A DNA stretch of 64,000 nt, taken from positions 16,919,501 through 16,983,500 of the forward strand of contig NC_133005.1 of NCBI RefSeq assembly GCF_048564905.1, written 5' to 3'. Below are positions 27,874-41,284 of this stretch, piece by piece. The position numbers and the translations under genes are program-made. The notes under the pieces are model-generated. The model made no database searches. It saw only the letters and a program-made list of their open reading frames with translations, and had not been told where the DNA came from. Positions within the stretch are counted from its first letter, which is position 1; the number at the start of each line of letters is the position of its first letter. Source of the stretch: Vicugna pacos. Lineage: Eukaryota; Chordata; Mammalia; Artiodactyla; Camelidae.

Positions 27874-28439
27874 CTGGAGCAGCAGAGAGGTAGGACGAGA
27901 GAGAAGTGAAGTCCGTGTGATTATCAGGGGCAAAGAGCAGTCTGGCAGGCAGGAGTTCTCTGCTCATCTTTAGAAGGTTTAACTTTCTGTGGAAATAATG
28001 TATTCCTTCCTTATTAAATTAGAATATTATTAAGCAACCACTATACGCAAAAACTATTCCAGGCAGAGGTCTTGCTTTTGAGAGCTGTCTAGAGAAAGAA
28101 AGAGGGAAACATACATCAATCACACACTACAAAAACAGTGTCCACAGCCTCTTCACGGAAGTATCCATCCCTATGAAATGAAGCAATGGGTTCAAATGTG
28201 CCCTAAGATCCCTTCATAGCTCTGAAATTCTGCCGTGCAGCACTTCTGAATTCTTTCAAAAGCCTTGAAAAGAGACAGAAAGAAAACCATGCCAAACTGA
28301 AGTTGACAATGGTCAGACAGGACAGTGTTATTTTTTTGTAAAGACCAGAGTTAAATTCTATCTATTATAAAGCCATGGAGAGATTATTTTTCCCTTACCT
28401 TCCAAATGACCATAACCATTTATTAGGGTTTTTTTTTTC

Positions 28440-28740
28440 ACATTATCTAAGCTAATAATTTTAAAACAGGTTTTTGAGGTATAATTGACATAAAATAAAC
28501 TGTACATGTTTAAAATGTACAGTGAGATCAGTTTTGACACAGGAGCACATTTGTAAAACTATCACCACAATGAAGACCACAGATATTTCCATCACCTCCC
28601 CAAGTTTCTTTGTGCCCTTTGGTGGCCTTCCCTCCCTCTATCCCTGTCTGGAGGACATCACTGATTTATTTTCTGTTACTATACATTAGTTTGCATTTTC
28701 TAGAATTTTGTGTAAATGGACTCATACAGTAGGTATCTTT
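28440..28740 (-). mobile_element. L1 3' end, reverse orientation
   Basis: Reversed L1 tail: aggtataattgacataaaat, aaactgtacatgtttaaaat, gtacagtgagatcagttttg, actatcaccacaatgaagac and agaattttgtgtaaatggac. Confidence 0.75.
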
Positions 28741-28749
28741 TTCATTAGT

Positions 28750-29575
28750 AAACTTTTTAATAGCAGTTTTCAGTTTATAGAAAAACTGAGAAGAAAGTAC
28801 AGAGTTCTCCTATTTCCCTACAACCTCGCCCACAACCTCCCCCACTGTGGGTGGGCCTGCACCACGTGTGGTACATTTGTTACAACTGACGAACAATCAT
28901 TATCACCCAAGTCCACAGTTTACACTGAGGGTTCACCCTCGGGGTTGTACATTCTATGGATTTGGAAAAATGTATAATGACATGTAACTACTATTGTAGC
29001 ATCACACAGAATCATTTCACTGCCCTAAAATGCTTTGCGCTCTGCCTGTTTATACCTCCCCACAACTCGTGATTCTTTTTTACTGTTTGCAAAGTTTTGC
29101 CTTTTCCCAGAATGTCACATAGCTGGAATCATACAGTATGCCATTTTTCCAGGCTGGTTTCTCTCACTCGGTCAGGTACATTTAAGTTTCAAACATGTCT
29201 CCATGACTTGATAGCTTATTTCTTTTTAAAACTAAATAATATTCCACTGTCTGGATGTACAGCTGTTCATCCACTCAACTACTAAGTGGCACTTTGGTTG
29301 TTTTAGAAATTTTGGTGATTATGAGTAAACCTGCTACAAACATCCTTGTGTGGGTTTCTGCATGGACGTAAGTTTCCAAATCGTGTGGGTGAATGACAAG
29401 GAATGCAATTGCTGGATCATGTGGTAAGAGTATGCTGAGTTTTGTAAGAGACTGTCACACTGTTTTCCAGAGTGGTTGTACCACTTGGCGTTCCCACCAT
29501 CAATGCATGAGAGTCCCCGTTGCTCCACATACTGTACCAGGTGCTTTTTTAAATCTGATTTCTCTCATTAAAAGT
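28750..29575 (-). mobile_element. Older L1 3' part, reverse orientation
   Basis: The block reads gcagttttcagtttatagaa, gagttctcctatttccctac, gtggtacatttgttacaact, ggaatcatacagtatgccat, aataatattccactgtctgg, gtggttgtaccacttggcgt. This is the reverse of an L1M 3' UTR and end of ORF2. It abuts the neighbouring L1 tail. Confidence 0.8.
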
Positions 29576-29679
29576 AGCTAATAATTTCACTCGTGGAAAA
29601 AAAAAAGTCTCTCAAGAAAAAAAAAGAAAGAATTTAAATCAAAGTTGAGAGCCACACATGATCTTGCAACTTGACATTA

Positions 29680-29898
<219 letters not shown>

Positions 29899-30529
29899 TC
29901 ACTAGTTGCTTTTATGAAGACTAAGACCATCACTATTCAAGACACCGAATACATCTTTTTCCCCATTTCTAACTGAGGAGCTAAGCTTTTGGGCAGAGGT
30001 TCCTAAGCACCGAAGAGAATATCCCTGCCCTGTGGGCAATCCTGAGGGGCAGCAGGGAAGAGGGAACGTTTTCCAGATTCCAGGCTCCGGGACATCCATG
30101 ATTTTCTGACACCATCACCTTCTCCTGAACTTGTTTATTAGGCCATGGACCCCTTCAGACACTTCCTCTTACAGGCATAAAATAAAATGCAAAGAATAAC
30201 AATGAAAAACCAATTACATGAGCCATAGTTATCAAAATGTGGAAAATGCATGATATCTTTATTAATTATGTTTTAATTAATATATTAAATTGTGAGATCT
30301 AATGGCAAGTTTGATAATTACCAGAGTTTCAAAGCACTCATAATCATAAAGATATTTCGAGATTTCTAGCAACAGGAATGAGATATACATATATCTGTGA
30401 TTTATACTGGTGTCAGAATCAGAGGCATTTCTGTCATTACTGTGGATTGCTGCTTACGTTCATAGTCAGGAAATGTCACATTTCAGGTAGAGGTAGGTGA
30501 AAATAAAGATGTTATTATTTCTCCATTCC

Positions 30530-32375
30530 TAGCCAGGGTAATTAGGCAAGAAAACGAAATAAAATGTATCAAGCTTGGAAAGAAGTAATACTATTTCTGT
30601 TTGCAGATGACATGATCTTGTATATAAAAAAAATCCTAAAGAATCTACTAAAAAGCTATTAGAATTAATAAATGAGTTCAGCAAGGTTATAGGATACAAA
30701 ATCAACATATAAAAATCAATTTTATTTCTATGCATCAAGCAATGAACAATCCGAAAATGAAACTAAGGGAACAATCTCATTGATAATAGCACCTAAAAGA
30801 ATAAAATACTTAGGAATACGTTAGCAAAATAAGTACATAAACTTGAAAACCCCAAAACATTGTTGAAGAAAATTAAAGAAGGTCTAAATAAACAGAAAGA
30901 CATCTCGTGTGTACGGATCAGGAGACCTCACACTGTTAAGGTGGCATTATTCCCCAAATTGATGCACAGATTCAACACAGTCCCTATTAACATTCTGGCT
31001 GGCTTCTGTCTAGAAAATGACAAGTTGATCCCAAATTAAAATAGAAACTCAGGAAAACCCAAAACAATCTTGACAGAGGAGAACAAAGTTGGAGGTCTCA
31101 TACTTCTCAATTTCAAAACTTTCCACAAAGCAACAGTAACCAAAGCAGCTTGGTACTGGCAAAAGGACAGACACATAAGCCAATGAGACAGAAATGGCGG
31201 TCCGGAAATAAATCCATACACTGATGCTCAATTGATTTTTGACAAGGATGCCGATACTATTCAGTGGGAGAAAGAATCGTCTTTAGACAAATGGTGGCAG
31301 GACAACTGCATAGCTGCATGCAAAAAATAAATAAATAAAACTAGCCCCTTCTTTAATTAACATCATAAAGTAAAATAAACTCAAAATGGATCAAAGACCT
31401 AAATGCAAAAGCTGTAACTATAAAACTCTTCGAAGAAAACATAGGGATAAATCTTTGTGCCTTGGGATTTGGCAATGGATTCTTAGACATAACACCGGAA
31501 GTGAAGCAATGAGAGAAAAAAGTACATAAACTTGACTTCATCATAAAGACGCCTGCACTTCAAAGAGCAGTCTCAAGAAAGTGAAAAGCCAAGCAACAGA
31601 ATGGGAGAAAACATTTGCAAATCATGTATCTGGTAAGAGACTTGTATCTAAAATAAATGAGGAACAAATAACCCAGGTAAAAAGTGGGCAAATGGTTAAG
31701 ACAGACAAACGGCCAACAAGCACTTGAAAAGATGCTTAATATCATTAGTCATCAGAGAAATCAGATCAGCACCACAATAAGGTAGTACACACACGCTAGA
31801 ATGGCTATAATACATAAAGAGATACTAGTAAGGATGGACGAGGAGGTGGAGAAACTAGAGCCCTCAGACAGCACTGCTGGTGGAGATGCAACATGGTGCA
31901 GCCACTTTGGAAAACAGTCTGGAGTTCCTCAAACAGTTGAACACAGAGTTACCATAGGACCCAATGATTCTGTTCCTAGGCATGTGCCCAAGAGAAGTGA
32001 AAACATACGCCACGCAAAACCTTATACCCAATGTTCACAGCAGCACTATTTATAACAACCGAAGATGGAAACAATCCAAACGTCCATCAAAACATGAATG
32101 GATATACAATCAAAGGTATATCCATCCATCCAAGGGAAAAATTTTCAGCAATAAAAAGAAATACAGTGCTGGTGCATGCTACAACACAGGTGCACCTTGA
32201 AGAGATTATGCTAAGAGAAAGAGCCATAAAAGGTCACGCAGTGTATGAATCCATTCACGTGAAATGTGCAGAATAAGCAAATAGATAGTAGATGAGTGGT
32301 TGCTTAAGACTGGGATGGGAGCAGGGGATACTGCAAAGTGATAGCTAAAGGGTATGTGTTTTCTTCCTTGATGTG
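30530..32375 (+). mobile_element. L1 fragment, 1.8 kb, reverse transcriptase to 3' end
   Basis: The longest transposon here. It begins inside the ORF2 reverse transcriptase: ctgtttgcagatgacatgat encodes the catalytic FADDM. It runs through ctggcttctgtctagaaaat, ttggtactggcaaaaggaca, atggatcaaagacctaaatg and gtgcagccactttggaaaac to cagcactatttataacaacc and the 3' UTR. The reading frame is broken in many places, so it is inactive. It lies antisense to PLCB4 in the intron between the Y-box and C2 exons. Confidence 0.85.
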
Positions 32376-32399
32376 ATTAAAATGTCTCAGAATTGATCC

Positions 32400-33755
32400 C
32401 CAGCGATGGCTGCCCCTTAATCCCACAGGGTATGGTCACAGAATCACACCTCCGCTGGATCCAGAACTTTCCTGAAACTTGTGTCAAAGAACTTCACCTC
32501 TCTAAAAAAATTTGTTTGTTAGAAATGATTATAACCATAGACATAAAAATTCCACACTAGTATGAACAATACATAACAGGGAAAAAAAGCACTTTCCTTT
32601 AAACTATAGGTTTGCTTTTACATGTAAAAGAATCACCATTTGGGATCAAATTATATTCCTTCGGAGCATAACTTTCAGTAGTTTCTACTCTAGATATGTC
32701 AGATTTAGTATTACTTTCTAAAATACAATCAAAAAGGAATCCTGAAGCATGATATTTTTTTCTTTAAGTTTAAAGTCACTTTTTTTTTTTTTGCTTTTGA
32801 CAAAGCTGCCATTCTTTGCCATCATCTTAAGTCTGAACAAAAAGGGCTACAAAATAAAGCCACATTCCACTTGGATGTAACCATCCATAAAGAACTTCCA
32901 ACAAGGGACACTGGTTTTTAAACCAAGGATATACAGAGTTTATAGAATTGTTCAAATATTAAAGATGACTTTGAACATGCGCCTGTCTCCAGGAGAATGC
33001 CACTTGTAATGTTCATACAAAAGCTCTCTAACTGCATAGAATACACTGTTTTTTATGTTTATCAAGTTTTAGAGTTGGACTTTTTTTTGTGGCTAGTGTT
33101 AACCACTGGAAAATCTGATGATGGAGCAAAAACTCAAGACTTGGGATGGGACCACAGATGAGTAACTACTATACTTTGCACACTTCTCCAAGGGAAGCCT
33201 GCCAGCTTCCTGTGGCCAAGTATCAGACATCAGCGGCCAGGGGACGTGATGGTCATGCTTCTGGCTTTCACAGGGGGCAGCATTTGGACTCCAGTTGTGG
33301 GAAATGAGGGACTCTGCCTCCTGAGAAAGGTGGGACTCTGAGGTCCACACAGGACTGTAGTCATCTTTCCAGTCCAGATTCTCTTTGGACAGTGGCTGTC
33401 CGAGATTCAGGACCCTCTGTGGTGGCCCTCAGTCATTTCTGAAGGGTCAGGAGACTCTTCTCACCCAAAATAGAGAAATGTGATTTTGACTGACGATGTC
33501 TCTGTGCCAAAAACATTCCTCCACATTCCCCGCTCTCAGGCCTGTTTCAAAGAAAATGAATCTGTGAGCGATCACAAATAAGGAATGCCAGGAGAAAAGG
33601 GCGAGAAACCTGTGTGATTCTCCACAGGAGGCAGCCTTCAGTGTAACGTGTTCCTTTATATACTCAAAAAAAAAGAAAGAACGCATAGCAGGTTGACAGG
33701 ATCCCTAGCTTGACTCTGACACTGAGCCAGCTTGTCTTGAACGAACGTCTGTTCT
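32400..33755. other. Intron with nothing recognised
   Basis: AT-rich sequence with homopolymer runs near 32760-32790. No coding or repeat family could be supported. Confidence 0.4.
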
Positions 33756-33764
33756 GGTCCTGCC

Positions 33765-33885
33765 TGAGGCAGCGGGGACGGCCACCTGCGGGGACACCTG
33801 GGGCTGTGCGCGTCCAGGGGCCCCGGGCACCCATGGGGAAGCCGACGCTGGACGGGCGTGGGGAGTGTGCAGCTGCAGACGCTCT
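33765..33885. other. Small CpG-rich patch inside an intron
   Basis: About 120 bp contain roughly a dozen CpG pairs (for example gtgcgcgtccaggggccccg and gccgacgctggacgggcgtg) in an otherwise CpG-poor AT-rich intron. It is shorter than a formal CpG island. It may be a small regulatory element or a GC-rich repeat remnant. Confidence 0.4.
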
Positions 33886-35509
33886 GTTCTTGGCTTCATG
33901 CTCTGCACACACTGTCCTGAAATTCTTAATGATTTATGAGCACAGAGCCCTGGGGCCCCACATGGAGCTGGTCCTGCCTAGCGCTTTTCAGTGGAGAAAA
34001 TGAACTCATTCCCAGCATCCAGGTCTGTGTGGTGGACATGGGTAAAGGCCAAAGCTGATGGCAAGTGGCTGGATGCCCGGATTCCCCGTGGACTTCCTAG
34101 GGTCTCGGAAGGCAAGGGCGGGAGAGAAAGGTGGGACTCAGAGGATGGCGACATAAGGAAGTCCATCCTATGTCATCAACACTCCATTGTCATACTTACC
34201 AGCAAGAGAGCAAAAACGGCTGTTGATTATAAGATACCATGGATTTTAAGGCATGCTCCAATTTGACAGAAAGTTCTATAAAAAGTGTGCACCTTTGAAT
34301 TATAAAACACTGTACTATTTTGATAGCAACCACCCAATTTCCTCTGAAAACCTGAAAAGACTTGAGAAATTAATCGGTTCTCTGTTGTTCCATTGGGAAT
34401 TATAGAAGTCTCTCAGTTTTCCACCTCTTAAATATGAGTCTGTTATAAACGACTGCTCACTTTCTGGGTTAAAAAAAAACGCACTTACTAGACCCAGTGG
34501 TGTGGCCTCCTCAAAAATCAGCCCACAGACCAGGCAGGGATGCCCAGGTAAGCTTCCAATGTTTTTTTCACTATTGGTAGATCCAGGACTTTGCACATGG
34601 ATGCTCCATATAAAACAACTATTGTTTGTCACTGCAGGCCTAAAAGGCACAGGATGTCCCTTTATGGAAACGCAGCTCTCAAACACAGCCCACAGGGATT
34701 TTTTTTAAGTCCCTGCAGGTGGGCAGGAGATTGACAGGGCAACGCGGTGAAAAGATGCCTCGCTCTGGGAAGCGCATCCTTCATGGCTGTCCCCATATCT
34801 ACAGCTAGACTCCTCCATCCCCTGGGGCACAGCACGCATGTGAGAGTTCTTCTCTTTGCCCTGTTGGTGACAACCTCTGCCTCCAAGCTGGCTGCGGGGA
34901 AAAGGGACAGGGCAGAGGTGGGGCACAGACCCTGAGCAAACTGTGAACGGCTCTTGTAGTCAGGCTGCCCCAAGGAACAGTCAATACTTTTTAGTCCCTC
35001 TGGTGGGACTCAGGCTTTTGGTTGCATCACTTCTGACACACGAGCACAGAATTCAGCTAACGTAGCACCATCTTTGCTTATGAACGTATTTTAAAATAAA
35101 CAATGGTGCGGAAAATAAGATTCTGAACATGCAAACTCTGGCAAAATGGAAATTCTTGAAAAGAAACGGAGTGAAGGTGGAGAGCTCCCATTGGGACCGC
35201 TTCCACGTGGACACATTCCCCCCCCAACCCCGCATCAGGACTAGCCATCAAACGGCCGAGGAGGGAGTGGAAAGCTCCCTGGGGATGGCTGGGCCCCAGT
35301 AAGGTTCTGGACGGGAGCACAGCCGGGTGTGAGCCGTGCGTGTTCCTCACAGGCCTGCTGTGAACAGATCGCTCGTTTAATCTTGGGTGATCCCTGCACG
35401 TGATCGGCCACATGGTCTTAAGCTTTTCTTCAACCTCACTTTGGCACAGAAATGTGCAGTTTGTGAAGTACTTCAGATTCACTCAGTTCATCCCCACTGA
35501 GCGGTCACG

Positions 35510-35645
35510 ACAAACCCGGGGTGGCGAGCGTTACTGGCTTCCTTTTAACAGCAGGAAACAGAGGTTCAGAGTCTAACACACCCGTCCAGGGCAACTCAGC
35601 CAGCACGCAGAGGACCCGGGGCTCAAACCAGGAAGGCTTTTGCCC
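35510..35645 (-). repeat. MIR SINE, reverse orientation
   Basis: The reversed MIR core is visible: ttttaacagcaggaaacaga, ggttcagagtctaacacacc, agggcaactcagccagcacg and cccggggctcaaacc. Confidence 0.6.
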
Positions 35646-35824
35646 CCGGCACCGCAGCCGCCTCTGGGCCTCACTGCCTCAGCCCCCACTGGGGGTCCAC
35701 CCGTCAGTTTACGTGCGCGACCACCTGGTTCTGAACGCTGTGCACTAAATAACGAAATAGCTTTAAAAATACCCCGAAATGTGTATTTGGTCGTTTTCTT
35801 TTTAACTATATAATTTTCTTTTCT

Positions 35825-35910
35825 TTTCCCTCCTGTTTCATTGAGATATAATTGACATAGAAGACTGTATCAGATTAAGGTGTACAATTTTTATTTCTTT
35901 CAAAACACAC
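35825..35910 (-). mobile_element. Short L1 tail, reverse orientation
   Basis: The text cattgagatataattgacat, agaagactgtatcagattaa, ggtgtacaatttt is a reversed L1 tail fragment. Confidence 0.65.
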
Positions 35911-36885
35911 AGCAGAGGAAGATGGCCTGTTTGCTGCAGGTGGGTGGCCCTGGGAGCAGGGTTGTCACCTGTGGGTGGAGGGGCCCTGGCAGACAGAGGT
36001 GGGAGTATGCATCCTGAACCCACACTTGCTGAAAATTCTGACTGGCTGATTTTAGTGATGGAAATCAGATTTCCAACCAGCGAGGCCAGGAACGTTCTGA
36101 CAGTAGCATCGTGGGAGGAGATGGTCCTCTGCTGGATTAGTCTAGAGGTCCGAGGGCAGTGCTTTGGGATTATTTACCTGTCGTGCTGCTTAGAAACGTT
36201 TGCGTGGAGAAAAAGGGCCACACAGTTGTTTTTTTTTTTCCCCAGCTGTACAGAATTTTAACTTTATATTTCCATTTAACCTTTCAGCGTGTTGGTGAAA
36301 TTCACATTTCCTATTTCACAGCTTGGTTCACAGATTTTAGGGAGTGCTATTTAAGTAAACTAGCACGACATTCGCAGCATTATTTTCCGGTAACTGCTAT
36401 TTACAAGACATGCAAAACAATCAAGAGAGGACAAAGCTTTCTTCCAAGCTGAAATAAACTCCACTTGACACCCGTGGCTTCATTATAAATCAAATCAACT
36501 TCACCTCACTACTTGTCTCAGGTCAAACACACATATTTAATGTCCATGTCTCCCTCTGTTGTCCAGATGGGCAGGGATCATGATCCATCCCAGCTAGGAA
36601 AACCTCTGCTACTGAATTTAAAGTGAGAGAATTAAACTCTAGAGTGTGTATAATAAACTGCTTAACTCGTGGTCAATTTCTTTTTTTAATCTGCTGAGTA
36701 AAAATTGGGGTCGATGGAGAATGTACGTTACAAATGTAATTGACCTGGGGATGTCATTTGTTTCTCTCTCCTCCCTCAAACCCAGCTTAAATCCAGGAGC
36801 CCCTAATTAAAAATGACATGGTTTCATTACAGCTGTAGCATGGAGTGTGGAACATGGTGACAACAGTTTAAATCACGTTACTCAC

Positions 36886-36937
36886 CCGCACGATCCATTA
36901 TACTCAAATTTTCCCTGATTCAGTTGCATCGCTAAAT
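36886..36937 (-). CDS. PLCB4: PLCB4 exon: end of Y box (52 bp)
   Basis: This short exon encodes LAMQLNQGKFEYNGSCG between a shared Asp and a shared Gly. It is the conserved end of the Y box (M.LN.G.FEYNG.CGY). Acceptor ctcttgacag, donor GCGG|gtgagt. The intron next to its acceptor (36938-36995) has a diverged duplicate at 37758-37815 that includes the acceptor sequence itself. Confidence 0.95.
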
Positions 36938-36995
36938 CTGTCAAGAGACAAAAATAATTTAGCATCTCGTCTCCCTGGACAAAGAAGATCTTGAC
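36938..36995 (-). repeat. Acceptor-side intron duplication, copy 1
   Basis: This 58-bp segment directly upstream (in transcript terms) of the exon at 36886-36937 contains that exon's acceptor (ctcttgacag). It matches copy 2 at about 90% (six differences). The similarity stops at the exon edge on one side and shortly after ttgac on the other. Confidence 0.75.
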
Positions 36996-37757
36996 GGGGT
37001 GATTTTGAACAGTGGAAATCAGATACTGATCCCAGGCTGAAAGGTTTTTTTTTTTTACACCACAAGGTATCTCTGGGTCTGTTTAAGGCACACAATTCTC
37101 TGTTTCATGTTGCAATCACCTTGTGTTTAATTTAAATTAAACATAAAATGCATTTTCATAAAGATCATGTTGGCATGGCTTTAAAATTTGGATTCAGTAT
37201 GTGAGTTATATGATGGTTCTATCAGTGTTGAGATTTGGATGTCCAACCTGACACAGATTTGGAGAGGATGCACCTTAGGACCCTGAGGAAGGGTATGTGG
37301 GAGATACCCAGTAGGGTCGTGTGAATATAAAGCTCCATTAAAATGAATCAAAAATAAACGAAGTATCACAAAAAAATTGGGGACTTAAAGAAGAATTCTT
37401 CTGGTGGGGTCTACACTGGCAGGGCTTATGATTTTCCCCTTGCAGCCAAACACTGTCTTCTTTCTTCTCATCAGTGAAAGACATGAGTCGGCTGATGGAT
37501 TCTTTTTTTAATTCTTCAAAATCTTGTGATCAAACCAAACATTAGAGAATAAAACATAAGTCAACCTAGTGAATAAACTGCTTTTGGATCCTTTAAACCA
37601 CATAACCAACTGACTGGCAACAAGGGACACAACCTGACCCCTCTGTAAGTAAATAAAATCAGCAGTGCCTTTTGATCTTATTTTGTTTCTGCTAGAAACG
37701 CTCTGGGATCGTACTGGTACCTGGTCCCAGTTTAGCAGGGTGAGCCTGACAGGGCTA

Positions 37758-37815
37758 CTGTCAAGAGACAAAAGTAATCTAGTGTCTCCTCTCCCTGGAC
37801 CAAGAAGATCTTGAC
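37758..37815 (-). repeat. Acceptor-side intron duplication, copy 2
   Basis: This second copy of the 58-bp segment lies 820 bp upstream in the transcript direction. It keeps the sequence ctcttgacag, so it carries an apparent 3' splice site with no known exon behind it. It has six differences from copy 1. No surrounding repeat family was recognised. Confidence 0.75.
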
Positions 37816-38795
37816 AAAGAAGTCTGACTGGAGCTCCTGCTCACTGAGACAGCGCCACCGAGGGGTGGGAAACACAGCCATGCCAAAGGGATGCAAGTCG
37901 TAGGAGCTTTAGGTCAATTCAGATAATAGGGAGTAAGGTGGACTGAGATTCACAAAGTATGATGGATGGACTAGAGAAAGAAAATGCCCCCTAAACTGGG
38001 AACCATGGGAGGTACCCTCATATAGCAAAGGACAGAACAAGAAAGGTGTTTTCTTTTTTAACCAGTTTTGAGGACCACGCTGTGGCATTAACCATAGAAA
38101 GTACATAGGTTTTGTGGCATATTTCTCGCTTGTTTTAAGTGAGCAACTAGAACGTATTATTTTTTTTTCTATCTCTAACCTTTATCTTGTGATCCTAGTC
38201 TTAAGCAAACTTTGAAAACTTAAAAAAAAATTTTGTTTATGCATTTATAAAAATTGACCCCTCTCCTTGCAGGGAAAAAAAAATCACTCTGTATTGGAAT
38301 TCTGCCTCAGAGTGCACTTTGGAGGAGCAAGTTATACATTAGTACGTCTAAGGGTTTATAACTCCCTAAATATCATTTTAGCAACCTTAAGGTGAGATGC
38401 CACTATGCTGCTGATTTCTGCTGCATGTTAACAGTGGCAAGGGTACCTTCCAAAGGAGAAATGAGTCATCATTACCGGATAAAGACACTCAAATTTCTCT
38501 TATTTCATTCTGTCTCTGGACAGGAAGATAAGTTTGATCCAAAAGGAAGAAAAATCAGAAATATTTTGGAAATGACAATGTTTAGCAGATTAGTCATGGC
38601 ATTTCCAAAAGGAAATTCTATTTAAATCAAAATATATCATCTTCTACCATTGTTTCATCCTTCTGCTTTGAGTTTTAAATGCCTCACCATTATGTAAATC
38701 CAACAACACATTGTTTGGGCCATATGTCGACTTCCTTTAAAACTGCCCACAGCCAACTGACTGCAACTGCCGGCACCCTCCAGTCAGAGCGGTCA

Positions 38796-39110
<315 letters not shown>

Positions 39111-39313
39111 TCACAGAAAAAACACCACCCACCGTGTAGATTATAAAAGCAGGTCAGCCTTTGGGCAGATTTTCCCAGCTGCGGTGGTCTCCCACATATA
39201 TTATTTTATTAGTTCTACAACCACAATTATATATTAGCCAATGATCTATTTCAGAGATTCCTGCCGAAGCAGAGTTCACCAATGACTCGTCCCACTTAAT
39301 ACAGTAAGGATAC

Positions 39314-39398
39314 TTCACAAACTCAATCGCGTGTGTCTTCAGGTAGCCCAGACCGACTGATTCGTTAAAAGAAGACATGTTATAATGAACGTTGCGTT
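39314..39398 (-). CDS. PLCB4: PLCB4 exon: Y box, NMSSFNES segment
   Basis: This 85-bp exon encodes RNVHYNMSSFNESVGLGYLK followed by THAIEFV, with split codons at both ends. The SSFNES and HAIEFVNYN stretch is the conserved Y-box core that helps hold the inositol phosphate. Acceptor ctttacag is normal. Donor GTGAA|gtatcc is weak at positions +4 to +6. The frame continues into the next exon (N shared). Confidence 0.95.
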
Positions 39399-39823
39399 CT
39401 GTAAAGAAAAGCAAAGATGCACTTAGAAACCCCGCCGCCAAACCCTCCCAGAGAGACAAGCGGTAAGTATCAGTGCACCCTGGATCCCAGGCCTTGGTGG
39501 CAGGGGTTCCATGATTATATCAGAAGCTCCAACTTTCATTAGTATCCTGCGGATGCAGACGTCTGACTTAAAAAAAAGTGTGATGCATTAAGTTTGGAGT
39601 CATGAAACAAGTCATGTGTACACCAATTGCCACACACAGCCACTCCTGAAATACGTATTTTTGATGCTGCTGCTGATGGCTTCCCCCACCCAGAAATAAC
39701 TGTGCAAAGTTTCAAAATACTTTATGCGTTTTTGGAGACCAGCTTTTGACTAAAAGCAGGCTTAACGAAATTATCTCATGCAAGAGGCTAAGGCTCGGAG
39801 CGCTACCAAATCCACAGTCTCTC

Positions 39824-39838
39824 AGCGCCACCTTGTGG
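39824..39838 (-). promoter_or_regulatory. CTCF-like motif, minus strand
   Basis: On the minus strand the site reads CCACAAGGTGGCGCT, matching the CTCF core CCASYAGRKGGCRSY at 14 of 15 positions. It lies in the 649-bp intron between two Y-box exons. Binding cannot be shown from sequence alone. Confidence 0.5.
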
Positions 39839-40033
39839 ACGACATGGGGAATGACAACACGATGCCCCCGCATACCAAGGACGGGGGTAGGGGGGTGCTA
39901 CTTGGTCTGTGAAACCAAAGTACTGGTGATGTGGAAGAACAGCCCGTGTGCCCAGAAAAGAAAATGACAAGTCAGATCACAGCTCACAGCACAATCGAAG
40001 GAAAGCAGACAAAAAAAAAGGCCATAGCATTTA

Positions 40034-40189
<156 letters not shown>

Positions 40190-40557
40190 CTACAAGCACA
40201 AGGAGGGGAGCATGAGCATCAATGAACTCTCAGATTTAAGCTCCAAACTTCAGTGTAGAGACAGTTTGCACAGACACAGATTGAAAAGCAAAGACATTCT
40301 CCTTCCTCAGCTATGCTATCTAAAGGGTAACTGTAAAAGTTAACGTCTGTTGAAGCTCTGAATAATGCAAATGGAGATAATAGCAAAATATGAAGCTTAC
40401 TTTACATTTTTGGGACAGTTTTTAGATTTGGGGCCATTTTTTTTTTACTTCAAAATATTCCAGAAACTATATTGAAGTTCACAGCAATGCTATGAAATAT
40501 GCATATCAGGTATGATTCATAATGTCACAAATTGTGGCATAAATTCAAGAACAGTGG

Positions 40558-40770
40558 CCCTTCAATTTCAGTTGGCTTGTTACATCTAGGCTTGTTAAAT
40601 CACAGGTTCCTGGGTTCCACCCTCAGAGCTTCTGATGAAGTGAGTCTGGGCCAAGGCGCAAGAATTAGCATTTCTAACTAGCTCCCAAGACCTAATGAAG
40701 TGACTGGTCCGGGGAACCACACTTTGCCTAACACTACTCTCAAATTCAAGCCACAGGCATAAGCTGATTC
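40558..40770. mobile_element. MER5/Charlie-type hAT remnant
   Basis: The order ttgttaaatcacaggttcct, gggttccaccctcagagctt, ctgatgaagtgagtctgggc, agaattagcatttctaacta, gactggtccggggaaccaca is characteristic of short non-autonomous hAT (MER5-like) elements. Confidence 0.75.
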
Positions 40771-41284
40771 TTAAAATAGTCGAATACCCCACTACATAGG
40801 ACATATTAAAACTGCATTATTTCGCATAGAGGGAAAAAGAAACAAATCATTTTGGTTTATTTCTTAGTAAACCAGAACAAAACCAACAAACTCAACAACA
40901 ACAAAAACAATGCCTTCAAAAGTGACCAACCCTTAGTTGAGATCGACACTGATGGATAAACTGCTTACTCACATGAATCAATGCATTAGTCATAACAATG
41001 GTCAGACCACTTATTAACCTGCCAATTTAACGTTCTATATCATCAAACTGATTTCACCAATAAAAGCCTGAGATAAATAATTGACTCATGTAACTTGTTG
41101 GGATTTTTTTAAAATCATTTTTCCCCCTATATCCCAACCCCTAAATAAGGGCAAAGGCATGTCTAATTCCTCTCCTGTGGTTTAATGACAATAAGTAACA
41201 CCAGTACCACAAGCTGGGTACTGGGCGGAATCCCTGCATGGACAGCCTCATTACTGCCATCACGTGCAGCAAGGATTAGAGTCC

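Noticed and set aside
27370-27933. 187-codon frame as one protein
   Set aside because: Only 27709-27873 is coding (a PLCB4 C2 exon with both splice sites). The rest is read-through into introns.
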